Source of the DNA: JBFHIJ01 sp963678775
GTDB lineage: Bacteria > Bacteroidota > Ignavibacteria > Kapaibacteriales > UBA2268
DNA: 64,000 bases
NCBI GenBank assembly: GCA_963678775.2
Contig: CAXXGR010000002.1
Coordinates: forward strand, 62,001-126,000
Reading direction: 5' to 3'
The position numbers and the translations under genes are program-made. Shown here piece after piece: positions 34,724 to 43,498 of the stretch. The notes below the pieces were generated by a model that saw nothing but the letters and a program-made list of their open reading frames with translations, ran no database searches and had not been told where the DNA came from. The stretch's first letter is position 1; the number at the start of each line of letters is the position of its first letter.

Positions 34724-35986
34724 TTAGATAAGTTCTGTGCGTATTCTTCTGATTTTTGCACCAACAGAATTCAATTTTTCCTCAAGCTTTTCATATCCTC
34801 TGTCAAGGTGATAAACTCTGAGAACCTCTGTAGAACCTTTAGCAGCCAGTGCAGCTAAGATTAATGAAGCACTTGCTCTTAAATCTGAAGACATAACAGT
34901 AGCGCCTTCTAATTTATTGCCACCTTTTACAAGGGCAGTGTTATCAACTACCTCGATGTCGGCACCTAAACGAGTAAGTTCAGGTACATGCTTAAAGCGG
35001 TCAAAGTAGACAGTGTCAGTAACTCTGGAAGTTCCTTTTGCCATCAGCATATAAGCAGTCCATTGGGCTTGGATATCAGTAGGGATGCCGGGATAAACTG
35101 AAGTTGTAATATCTACAGGCATAATCTCTTTCCCAGCCTGAAGTCTGATTGTATCACTATTTACATCTATTTCGCAACCTGACTCTTCCAGTTTGGCAAT
35201 AACTGCAGACAGATGATATGGATTTACATTTTCTAACTCAATATTTCCACCGGTCATTGCAGCTGCCATGAGATAAGTTGCTGCTTCTATTCTATCCGGG
35301 ATAGTAGTTTCATCTACAGGTCTCAGTTCGTCTACACCTTCAATCATAAGTTCAGTTGTACCAATGCCTTCAATCTTTGCTCCCATTTTAACAAGCATTC
35401 TAGCTAAAGCTGTTATTTCAGGTTCAGCGGCAGCGTTAGACAGTACAGTTGTACCGCTGGCAAGAGTTGCCGCCATCAGCACATTGCCGGTAGCTCCAAC
35501 ACTCGATACATCAAAGTGGAACTTTGCACCTTTTAGTTTTTTTGCTTTAGCAATAACATAGCCTTTTTCGAGCGAAACTTCTGCACCTAATTTTTCTAAG
35601 CCTTTTAAATGCAAATCCACAGGACGTGGCCCCCATGCACAACCGCCTGGCAGAGAAACTCTTGCTTCTCCATATCGAGCCACTAAAGGACCTAACACAT
35701 AAAACGAAGCACGCATTTTCTTTACATGTTCATAAGGAGCTTCTACGCTGTTGATTTTGCTAGTATCTAAAAAGAGTTCGTCGTTATTAAGCTCTGCGAA
35801 TGCACCTAAAGAACCTAATAAGCGAGACATAGTCCACACATCGCGTAAGTTAGGTGTGTTTTTCAAATGGTATATGCCCGGTGCAAGTAAGGCTGCAGGC
35901 ATAAGAGCCAAAGAGCCATTTTTTGCACCTGATACTTTTATTCTTCCGGATAGTCTATGACCACCTTCTATAACTAATTTATCCAT
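34724..35986 (-). CDS. murA: UDP-N-acetylglucosamine 1-carboxyvinyltransferase
   Basis: MurA transfers enolpyruvate from PEP to UDP-GlcNAc, the first committed step of peptidoglycan synthesis. The active-site loop is 'PGGCAWGPRPVDLHL', with the catalytic Cys at about 116 (the residue alkylated by fosfomycin, so the enzyme should be sensitive). 'GGHRLSGRIKVSGAKNGSLA' (about 6-25) is the N-terminal signature. Length about 420 aa is normal. I start at ATG 35986; the frame runs on to 36028 in front, but that segment is unlike the family. It seems to be a single-gene unit followed by a terminator. Confidence 0.94.
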   Translation of the reverse strand: MDKLVIEGGHRLSGRIKVSGAKNGSLALMPAALLAPGIYHLKNTPNLRDVWTMSRLLGSLGAFAELNNDELFLDTSKINSVEAPYEHVKKMRASFYVLGPLVARYGEARVSLPGGCAWGPRPVDLHLKGLEKLGAEVSLEKGYVIAKAKKLKGAKFHFDVSSVGATGNVLMAATLASGTTVLSNAAAEPEITALARMLVKMGAKIEGIGTTELMIEGVDELRPVDETTIPDRIEAATYLMAAAMTGGNIELENVNPYHLSAVIAKLEESGCEIDVNSDTIRLQAGKEIMPVDITTSVYPGIPTDIQAQWTAYMLMAKGTSRVTDTVYFDRFKHVPELTRLGADIEVVDNTALVKGGNKLEGATVMSSDLRASASLILAALAAKGSTEVLRVYHLDRGYEKLEEKLNSVGAKIRRIRTELI

Positions 35987-36107
35987 GTATGTCTTATCAG
36001 TTGAGTTACAAATATTCAGGATATGCAATGTAAGGAAAAAAAATCTTATATCAGATTATTTGTTTTAGCCTTTACCGGCATACCTGAGAGGAGCTAATAG
36101 AAATGAT

Positions 36108-36152
36108 AAAAGGCAAGCGAATTTTAAAATCTGCTTGCCTCTTTAAATCTTT
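36108..36152 (-). terminator. Terminator of rpmG
   Basis: AGGCAAGC and GCTTGCCT form an 8-bp stem around an A/T-rich loop, about 20 nt downstream of the rpmG stop, followed by T on the minus strand. Confidence 0.75.
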
Positions 36153-36167
36153 TTTGAGAAACCGTAA

Positions 36168-36347
36168 CTACTTGATTTCTTTATGCACTGTGTGCTTACG
36201 CAAAAATGGATTGTATTTTTTTAATTCAATACGTTCCGGAGTATTTTGCTTATTTTTCATAGTAGTATATCTAGATGCAGGAACGCCATTTTTTTTGGCT
36301 TCTGTGCATTCCAATGTAACTTGGATTCTCTGATCTTTCTTAGCCAT
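36168..36347 (-). CDS. rpmG: 50S ribosomal protein L33
   Basis: Found by translating the gap: 59 aa, starting MAKKDQRIQVTLECTEAKKN and ending in 'KHTVHKEIK'. The segment 'SRYTTMKNKQNTPERIELKK' is diagnostic for L33. It lacks the two CxxC pairs of the zinc-binding form, so it is the zinc-independent type. Being under 60 codons it is easy to miss. It has its own terminator. In many genomes rpmB lies beside it; I do not see it here. Confidence 0.93.
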   Translation of the reverse strand: MAKKDQRIQVTLECTEAKKNGVPASRYTTMKNKQNTPERIELKKYNPFLRKHTVHKEIK

Positions 36348-36585
36348 TGCCTTAACTCCAAAATACTATTTTATAGAGAAAACAAATATAAGCAGATATA
36401 ATGATTCTGCAAAACTTTTTCCATATTTTTGGGGATTAATTGTTTTTTATCTCTCCAAAAATTGAATTACAAATATAGTCATTTATAGGAAGAATACAGC
36501 GGGGATTTAGTACAAACATATATTTTTTATGTATGGCTTTCGCTCCCTTAGGCGAAACACCTAAGACCAATAGTTAGTTTCGCAA

Positions 36586-38379
36586 CTAAAAATTCTTTTC
36601 TACAAGGATTCTGGTTAGGAAGTTTAAGCCAAGCTTATTGTCGCCTTCTTGCATTGAAATATCTTTCTTTTTAAAACCAAACTCAGATATTAAAATGCCT
36701 TTTAATTGTGCAGCTTCCACATCTCTGCCATTCGGAAATATAATTTGCAGCCTTTTAGTCAGAAAAGAATTTTGCAACATCATGGCAATTACTTCTTTGT
36801 TTGATAAGCTATTAACATCTGACAAATCTAAAAAATATTCTTCGTGCATTTTCCCGAGATAGTCTATAGAGGTTCTGTTCCTGAGCTTTTTCTTATTGAT
36901 GATAAAGGAATAGTCGCTATTGCCTTTGAGCTGCTCAGTATCTAAGCCGATGAGCTCAATATTAAGTGAATCTACTTCCCATAGGTCATCTAAGTGACCG
37001 CCTAAATTATAAGATAATTTACGTGCATATTTATCACTATTATAAATAGTCTCGTGCTCCTCACCAATAGTTGCAACTACTTTCCAGTGATTCACTTCTG
37101 CTTCCGGGCGTGCATTTAGAAACAGCTCTAAAATAGGAGGATCGGCAGTAGTTTTACTGTGCACAATTTCTACAGGAGAAAAATTCTGCTGATTTGATAC
37201 GCTTATAGTAATATAATCTGCATCAGTATATACTACTTTTACAGATATACTTGAGCTTAGTTTGGACTCAATCATTGTGATAAGTGACTTAGCATCAAAG
37301 TCTTTACTGCACTGTATTTCTACTTCAGAACCTGATAATCTTATTTCCGAAAGAATGATTTTGAAGGTTTGGTCGCAGTATTCCGTCTGAAATTTATTTT
37401 TGCTCCTGCCTTCGAGATATTCTTTAGTGAAACTTGAAGAAAATGAGCAGATGGAGTATTCTTCTTTTCTAAATATTTCTATATCCGCTACGAGAGCAGA
37501 TATTTGATACTCTACATTTGTTTTTCCATTTATAGAATTTTCTGATATCTTACCTGCCAAAAATAAATCTAAATCGCCGATGCTGCCAGGTCTATTGGAA
37601 GCAAACATAGCAAGATTATTGGGTAAGGTAGTGAAGTCAGATTCGTCAAACTCAGTATTTAATCCATTGAGCGGGCGAGGAACAGACCATTTTGCGTCAT
37701 ATCGCAGAGATATAAAGAGGTCATAGCCTCCCTGCCCTGCCTGACCATTAGAAGCAAAATATAAAGTATCAGAAGATGCAAGAAAAGGAGTTATTTCATT
37801 ACCCGAAGAGTTAAGTTCTTCCAGAGGCATTGCATTGCCCCATGTGTCATTTGACTGACGGAATGCAATCCACAGATCAGTATCAGAGTCATTAGATAAT
37901 CTATTACTGACAAAAATCAAAAAAGATTTATCCGGCGAAACAGTCGCCTGAGCAGTAAATGCATCGGACTGAAGACTATCTAAAAGATATGGTTTTTGCC
38001 ACTGTTGCTTGCGTTTAAGAGACTTATGTATATTCATTACAGGATAAGTACTTGTTTGCTTAAAAACTGATACATAGGCTTCGTCTTTAGTATAAAACGA
38101 AATATAAGCCCTGTTATCTCTTTTTTGATTAATGTCTCCATCAAGCAAGTCAGGCTTGCTAAATGTGGAATCTTGCTGAAAGTCTGATACATAGTAATAA
38201 GAGGTATTTAGCCTGTCAGAATTAAAGTAAAGCTTATTTTCGTATAGATTAAACGCAGGAGCAATCTCTGCACTTTCCGAATTCAATTCACTAATATTTC
38301 TCAGTACTGACCACTGATTAGAGAATGTCGGTGAAATAATAGAAAAACAGAGAATAATATATATAACTATAAGCTTCAT
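36586..38379 (-). CDS. Exported PD40 beta-propeller protein (uncharacterised)
   Basis: A 597-aa secreted or periplasmic protein. A signal peptide (about 1-20) is followed by PD40/TolB-like blades: 'NKLYFNSDRLN' (about 49), 'SFLIFVSNRLSNDSDTDLW', 'LYFASNGQAGQGGYDLF', 'LAMFASNRPGSIGDLDLFLA' (about 250-270). The 'F.S.R.....DLW/F' pattern repeats. The C-terminal ~300 residues are beta-rich, and the final part ('EAAQLKGILISEFGFKKKDI') looks like an OmpA-type fold, which would bind peptidoglycan. FCB genomes often carry such PD40-OmpA proteins, some linked to T9SS or gliding. It stands alone. Confidence 0.75.
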   Translation of the reverse strand: MKLIVIYIILCFSIISPTFSNQWSVLRNISELNSESAEIAPAFNLYENKLYFNSDRLNTSYYYVSDFQQDSTFSKPDLLDGDINQKRDNRAYISFYTKDEAYVSVFKQTSTYPVMNIHKSLKRKQQWQKPYLLDSLQSDAFTAQATVSPDKSFLIFVSNRLSNDSDTDLWIAFRQSNDTWGNAMPLEELNSSGNEITPFLASSDTLYFASNGQAGQGGYDLFISLRYDAKWSVPRPLNGLNTEFDESDFTTLPNNLAMFASNRPGSIGDLDLFLAGKISENSINGKTNVEYQISALVADIEIFRKEEYSICSFSSSFTKEYLEGRSKNKFQTEYCDQTFKIILSEIRLSGSEVEIQCSKDFDAKSLITMIESKLSSSISVKVVYTDADYITISVSNQQNFSPVEIVHSKTTADPPILELFLNARPEAEVNHWKVVATIGEEHETIYNSDKYARKLSYNLGGHLDDLWEVDSLNIELIGLDTEQLKGNSDYSFIINKKKLRNRTSIDYLGKMHEEYFLDLSDVNSLSNKEVIAMMLQNSFLTKRLQIIFPNGRDVEAAQLKGILISEFGFKKKDISMQEGDNKLGLNFLTRILVEKNF

Positions 38380-38487
38380 AAATTTGCGTGTTTAACGTTT
38401 GAATAAAATGACAAGTTGGCACTAAGTTCTACTTAAAACTTTACTCAGATTTACAATCTATTTAAGAAATAGTTTTATGCAGAAACC

Positions 38488-39174
38488 CTAATCAAGCAAT
38501 TTAATAAAATTCTTTTCTTTTCCGAAGAGAACTAATATATCATTATTTTCAAATATAAGAGTAGGTTCCGGTACGCCGGTAACAATATATTCTTCCTTAG
38601 AAGAAAATATCCCTTTTGATATTGCTTTCCTTTTTACTGTGACAAGGTTTAGGTCATATTTTTGCCTGAGTTCAACTTCGTTTAAGGACTTTCCAATCAG
38701 AAAGTTAGGAACTTCCACTTCAAATATCCCATACTCTTTGGTAATTTCAAAAGATTCGATGAGCCCTGGTATCATGAGGCGTTCTGCCATTTTACTGGCA
38801 GCGTAAGCTTCCGGCACTATCAGCTCTTTTATGCCCATCAGCTTTAGTAATCGTTCGTGCACAGGAGAAATAACTCGATTGATAATCTTTTTGACACCTA
38901 TTTCCTGCAATACAGCAGTAGCAGTAATACTGCTTTCAAACCCTTCGCCAATAGCAACTATAACTGCATCCATATCTTCAATGCCCAAGCTGGTCAAGGC
39001 TTTTACGTCCATCGCATCAGCTTGCACCGCCATAGTAACCTTATCTTTCAAAGGAGAAACTTTATCTACATCTATATCTATCGCGATTACTTCGGCGCCT
39101 TCGTCAGTAAGATCCAAAGCTAAATTAGCACCAAAGTACCCAAGCCCAATAATACAGAATTTTTTAACAGCCAT
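38488..39174 (-). CDS. ktrA: KtrA/TrkA-type potassium-channel regulatory (RCK) subunit
   Basis: A 228-aa cytosolic regulator: an RCK_N Rossmann domain (GLGYFGANLALDLTDEGAEV, about 8-28) that binds NAD(H) or ATP/ADP, then an RCK_C domain. It gates the membrane subunit encoded directly upstream. The 5-nt spacing from ktrB suggests one operon. A single RCK pair (not the double of TrkA) fits the Ktr type. Confidence 0.9.
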   Translation of the reverse strand: MAVKKFCIIGLGYFGANLALDLTDEGAEVIAIDIDVDKVSPLKDKVTMAVQADAMDVKALTSLGIEDMDAVIVAIGEGFESSITATAVLQEIGVKKIINRVISPVHERLLKLMGIKELIVPEAYAASKMAERLMIPGLIESFEITKEYGIFEVEVPNFLIGKSLNEVELRQKYDLNLVTVKRKAISKGIFSSKEEYIVTGVPEPTLIFENNDILVLFGKEKNFIKLLD

Positions 39175-39179
39175 ATTTT

Positions 39180-40961
39180 TTATCCTACAATTATATTTTC
39201 TGTTGGAAGATTATATTTAGGCGAATCGCCGGGATTGTGAAATGACAATAAAAATGCCAGCACACCTATCCTGCCTATAAACATAAGCAAAATAATAATA
39301 TATTTTCCTGTAAAAGATAAATCCGGAGTAAGCCCTCTGCTAAGTCCCACAGTGCTTATTGCAGAAGTAGTCTCAAAAATCAGTGCCATTGTATCTTTGC
39401 CCGGTTCTGCCCATACTAAAGCAGTAGAACCAACTCCTAAAGCCAGCAAAGAAGAGATAATAACTAAAAATGCTCGTTTTATACTCTCAGGTGCAACTTC
39501 TCTTTTAAATACTCTGATTTTTTCATTGCCGCGAATTTGATTAATCAATGCTAAAAATGTTATGGCAAGTGTTGTGGTCTTTATACCTCCACCAGTAGAG
39601 CCCGGAGAAGCACCAATCCACATTAAGATTATCATTATCATCATTGCCGCAGGAGCGATAGTGGAAGTATCCATTGAATTAAATCCGGCAGTCCTTGCGG
39701 TAACCGACCAAAACAATGCTTGAAACATTTTCTCTAACTCAGATAAATTCTTTAATGACCCCATACTATCAGAAAGATATATCAGTATCATACCTACAAT
39801 AATTAGAATAGTCGTAGTAACAATAACAATCCTTGTTTGCATAGAGAACCTTAGTACATTTCTTTTAGTGCGGCGAATCCAAGGTTTTTGCATTACAAAA
39901 TTTGCAAAAACACCAAATCCCAAACCTCCGGCAATAATCAATATTATGATAGTGCTCAAATAAGAATAATTATTGGTAATATTTTCTTGCATAAAGCCGG
40001 ATGGATAAAGAGAAAAGCCTGCATTACAAAATGCAGAAACACTATGGAACACGCAATCATAGAACATCGTTCTATCAAAAGAGGCAAATGTACCACCCAA
40101 TGACCAATATAAAAACAATGTTCCGGCAATCTCAAATATAGCAGTGAATATAATAATTTTTGATAGGATTGACCATACTTGACTTATGTTATCCTGACTA
40201 AGCATATCACGCATCATTACTCTAAATCGGAAAGAAAGTCCCCCTGCAAATAATGCTGCAAAAAATGTGGTCAAGGTCATCACTCCTAATCCTCCAACCT
40301 GGATCAAGAAGAACAGTATACCTTTCCCAAATGTAGACAAAGTGTCAGGAACTGCTATCGTAGAAAGACCTGTAACGCAAACCGCACTGGTAGACGTAAA
40401 AAGTGCATCTGTTAAATTTAAAGAGTGCCCCGGCAATGTTGCTTTGGGAAGTAATAATAATATAGTTCCCAGCACAATAACGATTAGGAAGCTAAGGGCA
40501 AATAGCGACCCTGGATGCAATTTTAAACGGGAGACGAGGTGGTTATAGCGTAGCACTTTTAGAATAGAGACTAATATTACGCTTAGCTCAAAAGTGGCTA
40601 AGTAGAGTATCGTAATCTTTTTTGGGTCAAAATCAGGAAAAAGGAATTCCAGAAAAAAGAATATTTCTTGAGGAAAGATAGTGCCCAATATAATTAGTAA
40701 AGTGAAGAAGTTCTCTATCCACCGCTCTCGCAGGTACTTCTTATGGTCTTTTACTAAAAACCAACGGAATAGCTCCTGTGCCGCAAAAAGAACCACAATG
40801 GCATCTGTTGCATAAACAATAGTATCAAACCAAAACGTTGAAAGCCGATAACCGAGTATAAGCAATAAAGAAATAATGGCTAACAAGCTTAGGAAAACCA
40901 GAAAGCGATCTAACCATCGTTTTATAGTATCGGTCTTTTTAATATCAAAAAAGGGTAGCAA
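39180..40961 (-). CDS. ktrB: KtrB/TrkH-family potassium transporter
   Basis: A 593-aa potassium translocating subunit. The four pore loops are visible with their central Gly: 'TSTSAVCVTGLS', 'HSVSAFCNAGFSLY', 'SVTARTAGFNSM', 'ETTSAISTVGLSRG'. It is longer than typical KtrB because it has an extra N-terminal ~140 residues with about four more helices ('FLVFLSLLAIISLLLILGY'). Expected function is Na+- or H+-driven K+ uptake, important for osmotic adaptation. It forms an operon with ktrA (5 nt) and is preceded by a CHAD gene 2 nt upstream. Confidence 0.9.
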   Translation of the reverse strand: MLPFFDIKKTDTIKRWLDRFLVFLSLLAIISLLLILGYRLSTFWFDTIVYATDAIVVLFAAQELFRWFLVKDHKKYLRERWIENFFTLLIILGTIFPQEIFFFLEFLFPDFDPKKITILYLATFELSVILVSILKVLRYNHLVSRLKLHPGSLFALSFLIVIVLGTILLLLPKATLPGHSLNLTDALFTSTSAVCVTGLSTIAVPDTLSTFGKGILFFLIQVGGLGVMTLTTFFAALFAGGLSFRFRVMMRDMLSQDNISQVWSILSKIIIFTAIFEIAGTLFLYWSLGGTFASFDRTMFYDCVFHSVSAFCNAGFSLYPSGFMQENITNNYSYLSTIIILIIAGGLGFGVFANFVMQKPWIRRTKRNVLRFSMQTRIVIVTTTILIIVGMILIYLSDSMGSLKNLSELEKMFQALFWSVTARTAGFNSMDTSTIAPAAMMIMIILMWIGASPGSTGGGIKTTTLAITFLALINQIRGNEKIRVFKREVAPESIKRAFLVIISSLLALGVGSTALVWAEPGKDTMALIFETTSAISTVGLSRGLTPDLSFTGKYIIILLMFIGRIGVLAFLLSFHNPGDSPKYNLPTENIIVG

Positions 40962-40962
40962 T

Positions 40963-41868
40963 TTATAGATTCCAAAAAGTATTTAATCTATCCTTGTTTT
41001 CCATAAAATTACGAATTTTTTCAGTTAGTCGCTCTTCCAGTACTTTAATTGCATTTATCCAAACAATGTCATCAGGATTATCCTGAGCATGAACATACTG
41101 TCTGAAACGACTAATGAGGACTTCCGCATCTTGTACTTCGCCCATCAGGGACTGGTAGTTAGCTAAAGATTTAATATAATCTTCAGGCAAATCATTTGCT
41201 ATGACAAAAGCTTCTACCATATATCTAAATTTTTTAAACTGCAATCGTACATCATGTATTGTTTGTGGAATTGCACTATCCACAGATTGTAATTTTGCCT
41301 GTAAGTCAGCAAACACATTACTTATTACTTGAATTGCTTCTTCAAAAGTAGCGTTATCTTTGGTAAAAGTAGCATCTAAATCCATTCTTATAAAGAATAT
41401 AAGAGCTTCTATCTCTTTTTTACTAACTCTTTTGACCTTTTTTTCTATTTTTTTAATATAAGACTGCTCCCAAGCTAGTAACTCGTAATAGAAAAAATCA
41501 AAAACTGAATAGTCTTTTCTAATCTTAGTAATAGAGTTAATCATTACTTGAGTGTCTCGCAGATTAGAAAATATTTTAAGCTGTATTTTCAGCAATTTTC
41601 TTAATTCTTCCAAATATTTAGATGTATAAATAGTGCTAATCATGTCAATCGAAGCTAAAAACCTACGACTACTTATTCTAAATTTATGCACATTCCCCTC
41701 AGTGGACTCTTTTCTGCAATTACTGAGTCGTTCCTGATACTTTAGCCAAAGAGAGTCTAACGAATCTAATCTGTACTGATTAAATCCTTCTTCAGTATTC
41801 GGATATTTTAAATTATGCACCATTTCAGTTTTTAGGTCTTTTGTGTTTATAGCAGTAAGATTATACAT
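40963..41868 (-). CDS. CHAD-domain protein
   Basis: About 300 aa. The CHAD domain, named for its conserved histidines, is shown by 'VHKFRISSRRFLASIDMI' and 'IHDVRLQFKKFRYMVEAF', the two characteristic 'VHx(L/F)R...RR/KK(L/F)R' repeats. It is basic and helical and binds inorganic polyphosphate in studied members. Its stop is 2 nt from the ktrB start, so it heads the ktrBA unit and may tie K+ uptake to polyphosphate; this link is inference. Start is uncertain (ATG 41868 or 41874, or back to 41901), with no ribosome site visible. Confidence 0.78.
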   Translation of the reverse strand: MYNLTAINTKDLKTEMVHNLKYPNTEEGFNQYRLDSLDSLWLKYQERLSNCRKESTEGNVHKFRISSRRFLASIDMISTIYTSKYLEELRKLLKIQLKIFSNLRDTQVMINSITKIRKDYSVFDFFYYELLAWEQSYIKKIEKKVKRVSKKEIEALIFFIRMDLDATFTKDNATFEEAIQVISNVFADLQAKLQSVDSAIPQTIHDVRLQFKKFRYMVEAFVIANDLPEDYIKSLANYQSLMGEVQDAEVLISRFRQYVHAQDNPDDIVWINAIKVLEERLTEKIRNFMENKDRLNTFWNL

Positions 41869-42239
41869 TATCATTATACAAATAAATATGAACAAAAACA
41901 ATCATTTACAAGATACCAATATTTAGGCATTTACTTAAAACGTAATAAGAATGTTATAGTTGCAAACCGAACTGCAAAACACGGTAATTTCTATGAAAAT
42001 AGTAGAAATGCACTGCATATAATTCTATATTGTTTGAAATATCTTAATCTTCTATTATATTTGAACCCTGTATTGGCTTTCATTACCCAATGATATTAGT
42101 CTATAATTAGCCAAGCAATAGGATATAATTATTTTGAATTATATTTTGCAACAAATTCAACGAAAGCGAGTATATTAATATAAGAGCGTAAAGAAAATCT
42201 ATTTTTTGTAAATGTCAGAGATTCTTAGGAGTATTTTAT

Positions 42240-42326
42240 ATGACATTGCACAGATTGAAAGTAAAAATTCTAATAGGTATGGGGCTTATAGCTCTGGCGG
42301 TAACTCAAATAGTTACTCACCTATAA
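42240..42326 (+). CDS. 28-aa hydrophobic peptide (candidate)
   Basis: The ORF starts at an ATG 8 nt after a good AGGAG site (42227-42231). It encodes MTLHRLKVKILIGMGLIALA plus VTQIVTHL: basic N-terminus and one membrane-spanning stretch. This is the shape of type I toxins and other small membrane peptides. The second half overlaps a nested hairpin. A terminator at 42398-42437 ends the transcript, and no longer gene shares it. The reading frame could also be accidental in a structured small RNA. No protein family is known to me. Confidence 0.5.
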   Translation: MTLHRLKVKILIGMGLIALAVTQIVTHL

Positions 42327-42330
42327 GTCT
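42285..42330 (+). ncRNA. Nested hairpin in small transcript
   Basis: CTTATAG at about 42286 pairs with CTATAAG at about 42321, and inside it GTAACT...AGTTAC forms a second 6-bp stem with loop CAAAT. The region is richer in G+C than its flanks. It lies within a compact transcription unit that ends in a terminator 70 nt further on. Confidence 0.5.
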
Positions 42331-42397
42331 GGGGCACAATGCGTGATTGTTTACGGGGGAGTTAAAGAGCAGGCATAACACTCAAACGAATATAATT

Positions 42398-42437
42398 AAG
42401 GAATGTATTTGAAATAACAAATGCATTCCTTTTTTTT
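42398..42437 (+). terminator. Terminator of the small transcript
   Basis: AAGGAATGTATTTG pairs with CAAATGCATTCCTT (one mismatch) over a 6-nt loop, followed by eight T. There is no long gene before it on this strand, which implies a small independent transcript. Confidence 0.9.
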
Positions 42438-42782
42438 ATTAGGAAAAGATTTATACTTTACTGTCTCAAATTTGTATTAGCACCGTAAGGAAGTAAGTTG
42501 GACAACAAACAGGTCTTTTGAGGATCTATAATTGTGGTTTTTCGCCTAGGTGATGTTTAATGCAAAAATATATAGAAAATTTATATTTAGATTGATTATC
42601 ATTCTAATTTTTCAATATAATGCTTATAATTGCTATAATCGGCAATTGTTAAGATGACTTGTGTTAAGATAGTGTTAAGCTCCAATATGGCATAGTAGTT
42701 AGCGGTTTTGCAAATTGGTTTATTACAAAAAAGCTTTATATATTTGTATTGAAATTTTAAAAGCAAATTTGTAAAAAGAGCT

Positions 42783-43118
42783 ATGAAAGTATATATATCA
42801 TTGATTGTAATCTTCTTTTTATCTGCTGTATTGACTTTTGCAAGCGAAGGCACTGATAGCAAAAATCAAGTTGAATTATATGCTACAGCAAAGAATGCAG
42901 AAAAAGTAATTTTTGAAAATGGAAAAGAGCAGAAAGCAAATTCTGTTATGCTTTTTGATAATCAAGGTAACTTGATTAAAGCAAAGAGATTTGATGCTCC
43001 TACAAAACTTGATTCCATAGAAATTAAAATTGAAGCTAACAAAGAACGACTTCTATCTGCATATATTGAATTTGACTCAGGAGCAACTAAAATGCTTAAA
43101 GTCAATTCCGGAAATTAA
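42783..43118 (+). CDS. Small exported protein (uncharacterised)
   Basis: A 111-aa protein with a signal peptide (about 1-20, 'LSAVLTFAS') and a small mature domain of alternating beta-strand pattern ('VIFENGKEQKANSVMLFDNQ', 'LSAYIEFDSGATKMLKV'). I recognise no family. A clear terminator follows, so it is monocistronic. The ATG at 42783 follows 'AAAAAGAGCT', so ribosome binding is weak. Confidence 0.7.
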   Translation: MKVYISLIVIFFLSAVLTFASEGTDSKNQVELYATAKNAEKVIFENGKEQKANSVMLFDNQGNLIKAKRFDAPTKLDSIEIKIEANKERLLSAYIEFDSGATKMLKVNSGN

Positions 43119-43128
43119 ACTTTGCAAT

Positions 43129-43199
43129 AAAGACCGAATTTAGTTTTTTATGCATACCATTTGAAAAAACACACCCTTGATAAATTCGGTCTTTTTTTT
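43129..43199 (+). terminator. Terminator of the small exported protein gene
   Basis: AAAGACCGAATTTA and TAAATTCGGTCTTT form a 14-bp stem with a long loop of about 40 nt, followed by nine T. Confidence 0.88.
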
Positions 43200-43498
43200 T
43201 CGTCTCCATTCTCTAAGTATATTCCTTACACACTTTCCATATTAACCTATATATGCCTAAATCATGTTTTTATATTAAAGAACATCAATATAACCAAATA
43301 GAAATATGAAGTATTAATTGATGAAATTTGTAATATTGTAAATAATATCTTGTTTATTACTAAATTTTTAGCTATTATAATCCTAATATTAAAATAGATA
43401 AACTATATTGTGTAAATATGTGTTTCCATGCAATACGTTTAATCTGTTTTAGACTTTATATCACTCGATTTTATATAATAAGTTTTAGGGAGAATTAT

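Noticed and set aside
42240..42440. tmRNA, 6S RNA or SRP RNA as identity of the small transcript
   Set aside because: No tRNA-like ends or TTCGA loop for tmRNA, no long closing stem for 6S RNA, and no GGAA tetraloop-type SRP core.
42599..42862. 87-codon minus-strand ORF opposite the small exported protein
   Set aside because: Overlaps the start of a better-supported plus-strand gene with a signal peptide; AT-rich and without a start context.
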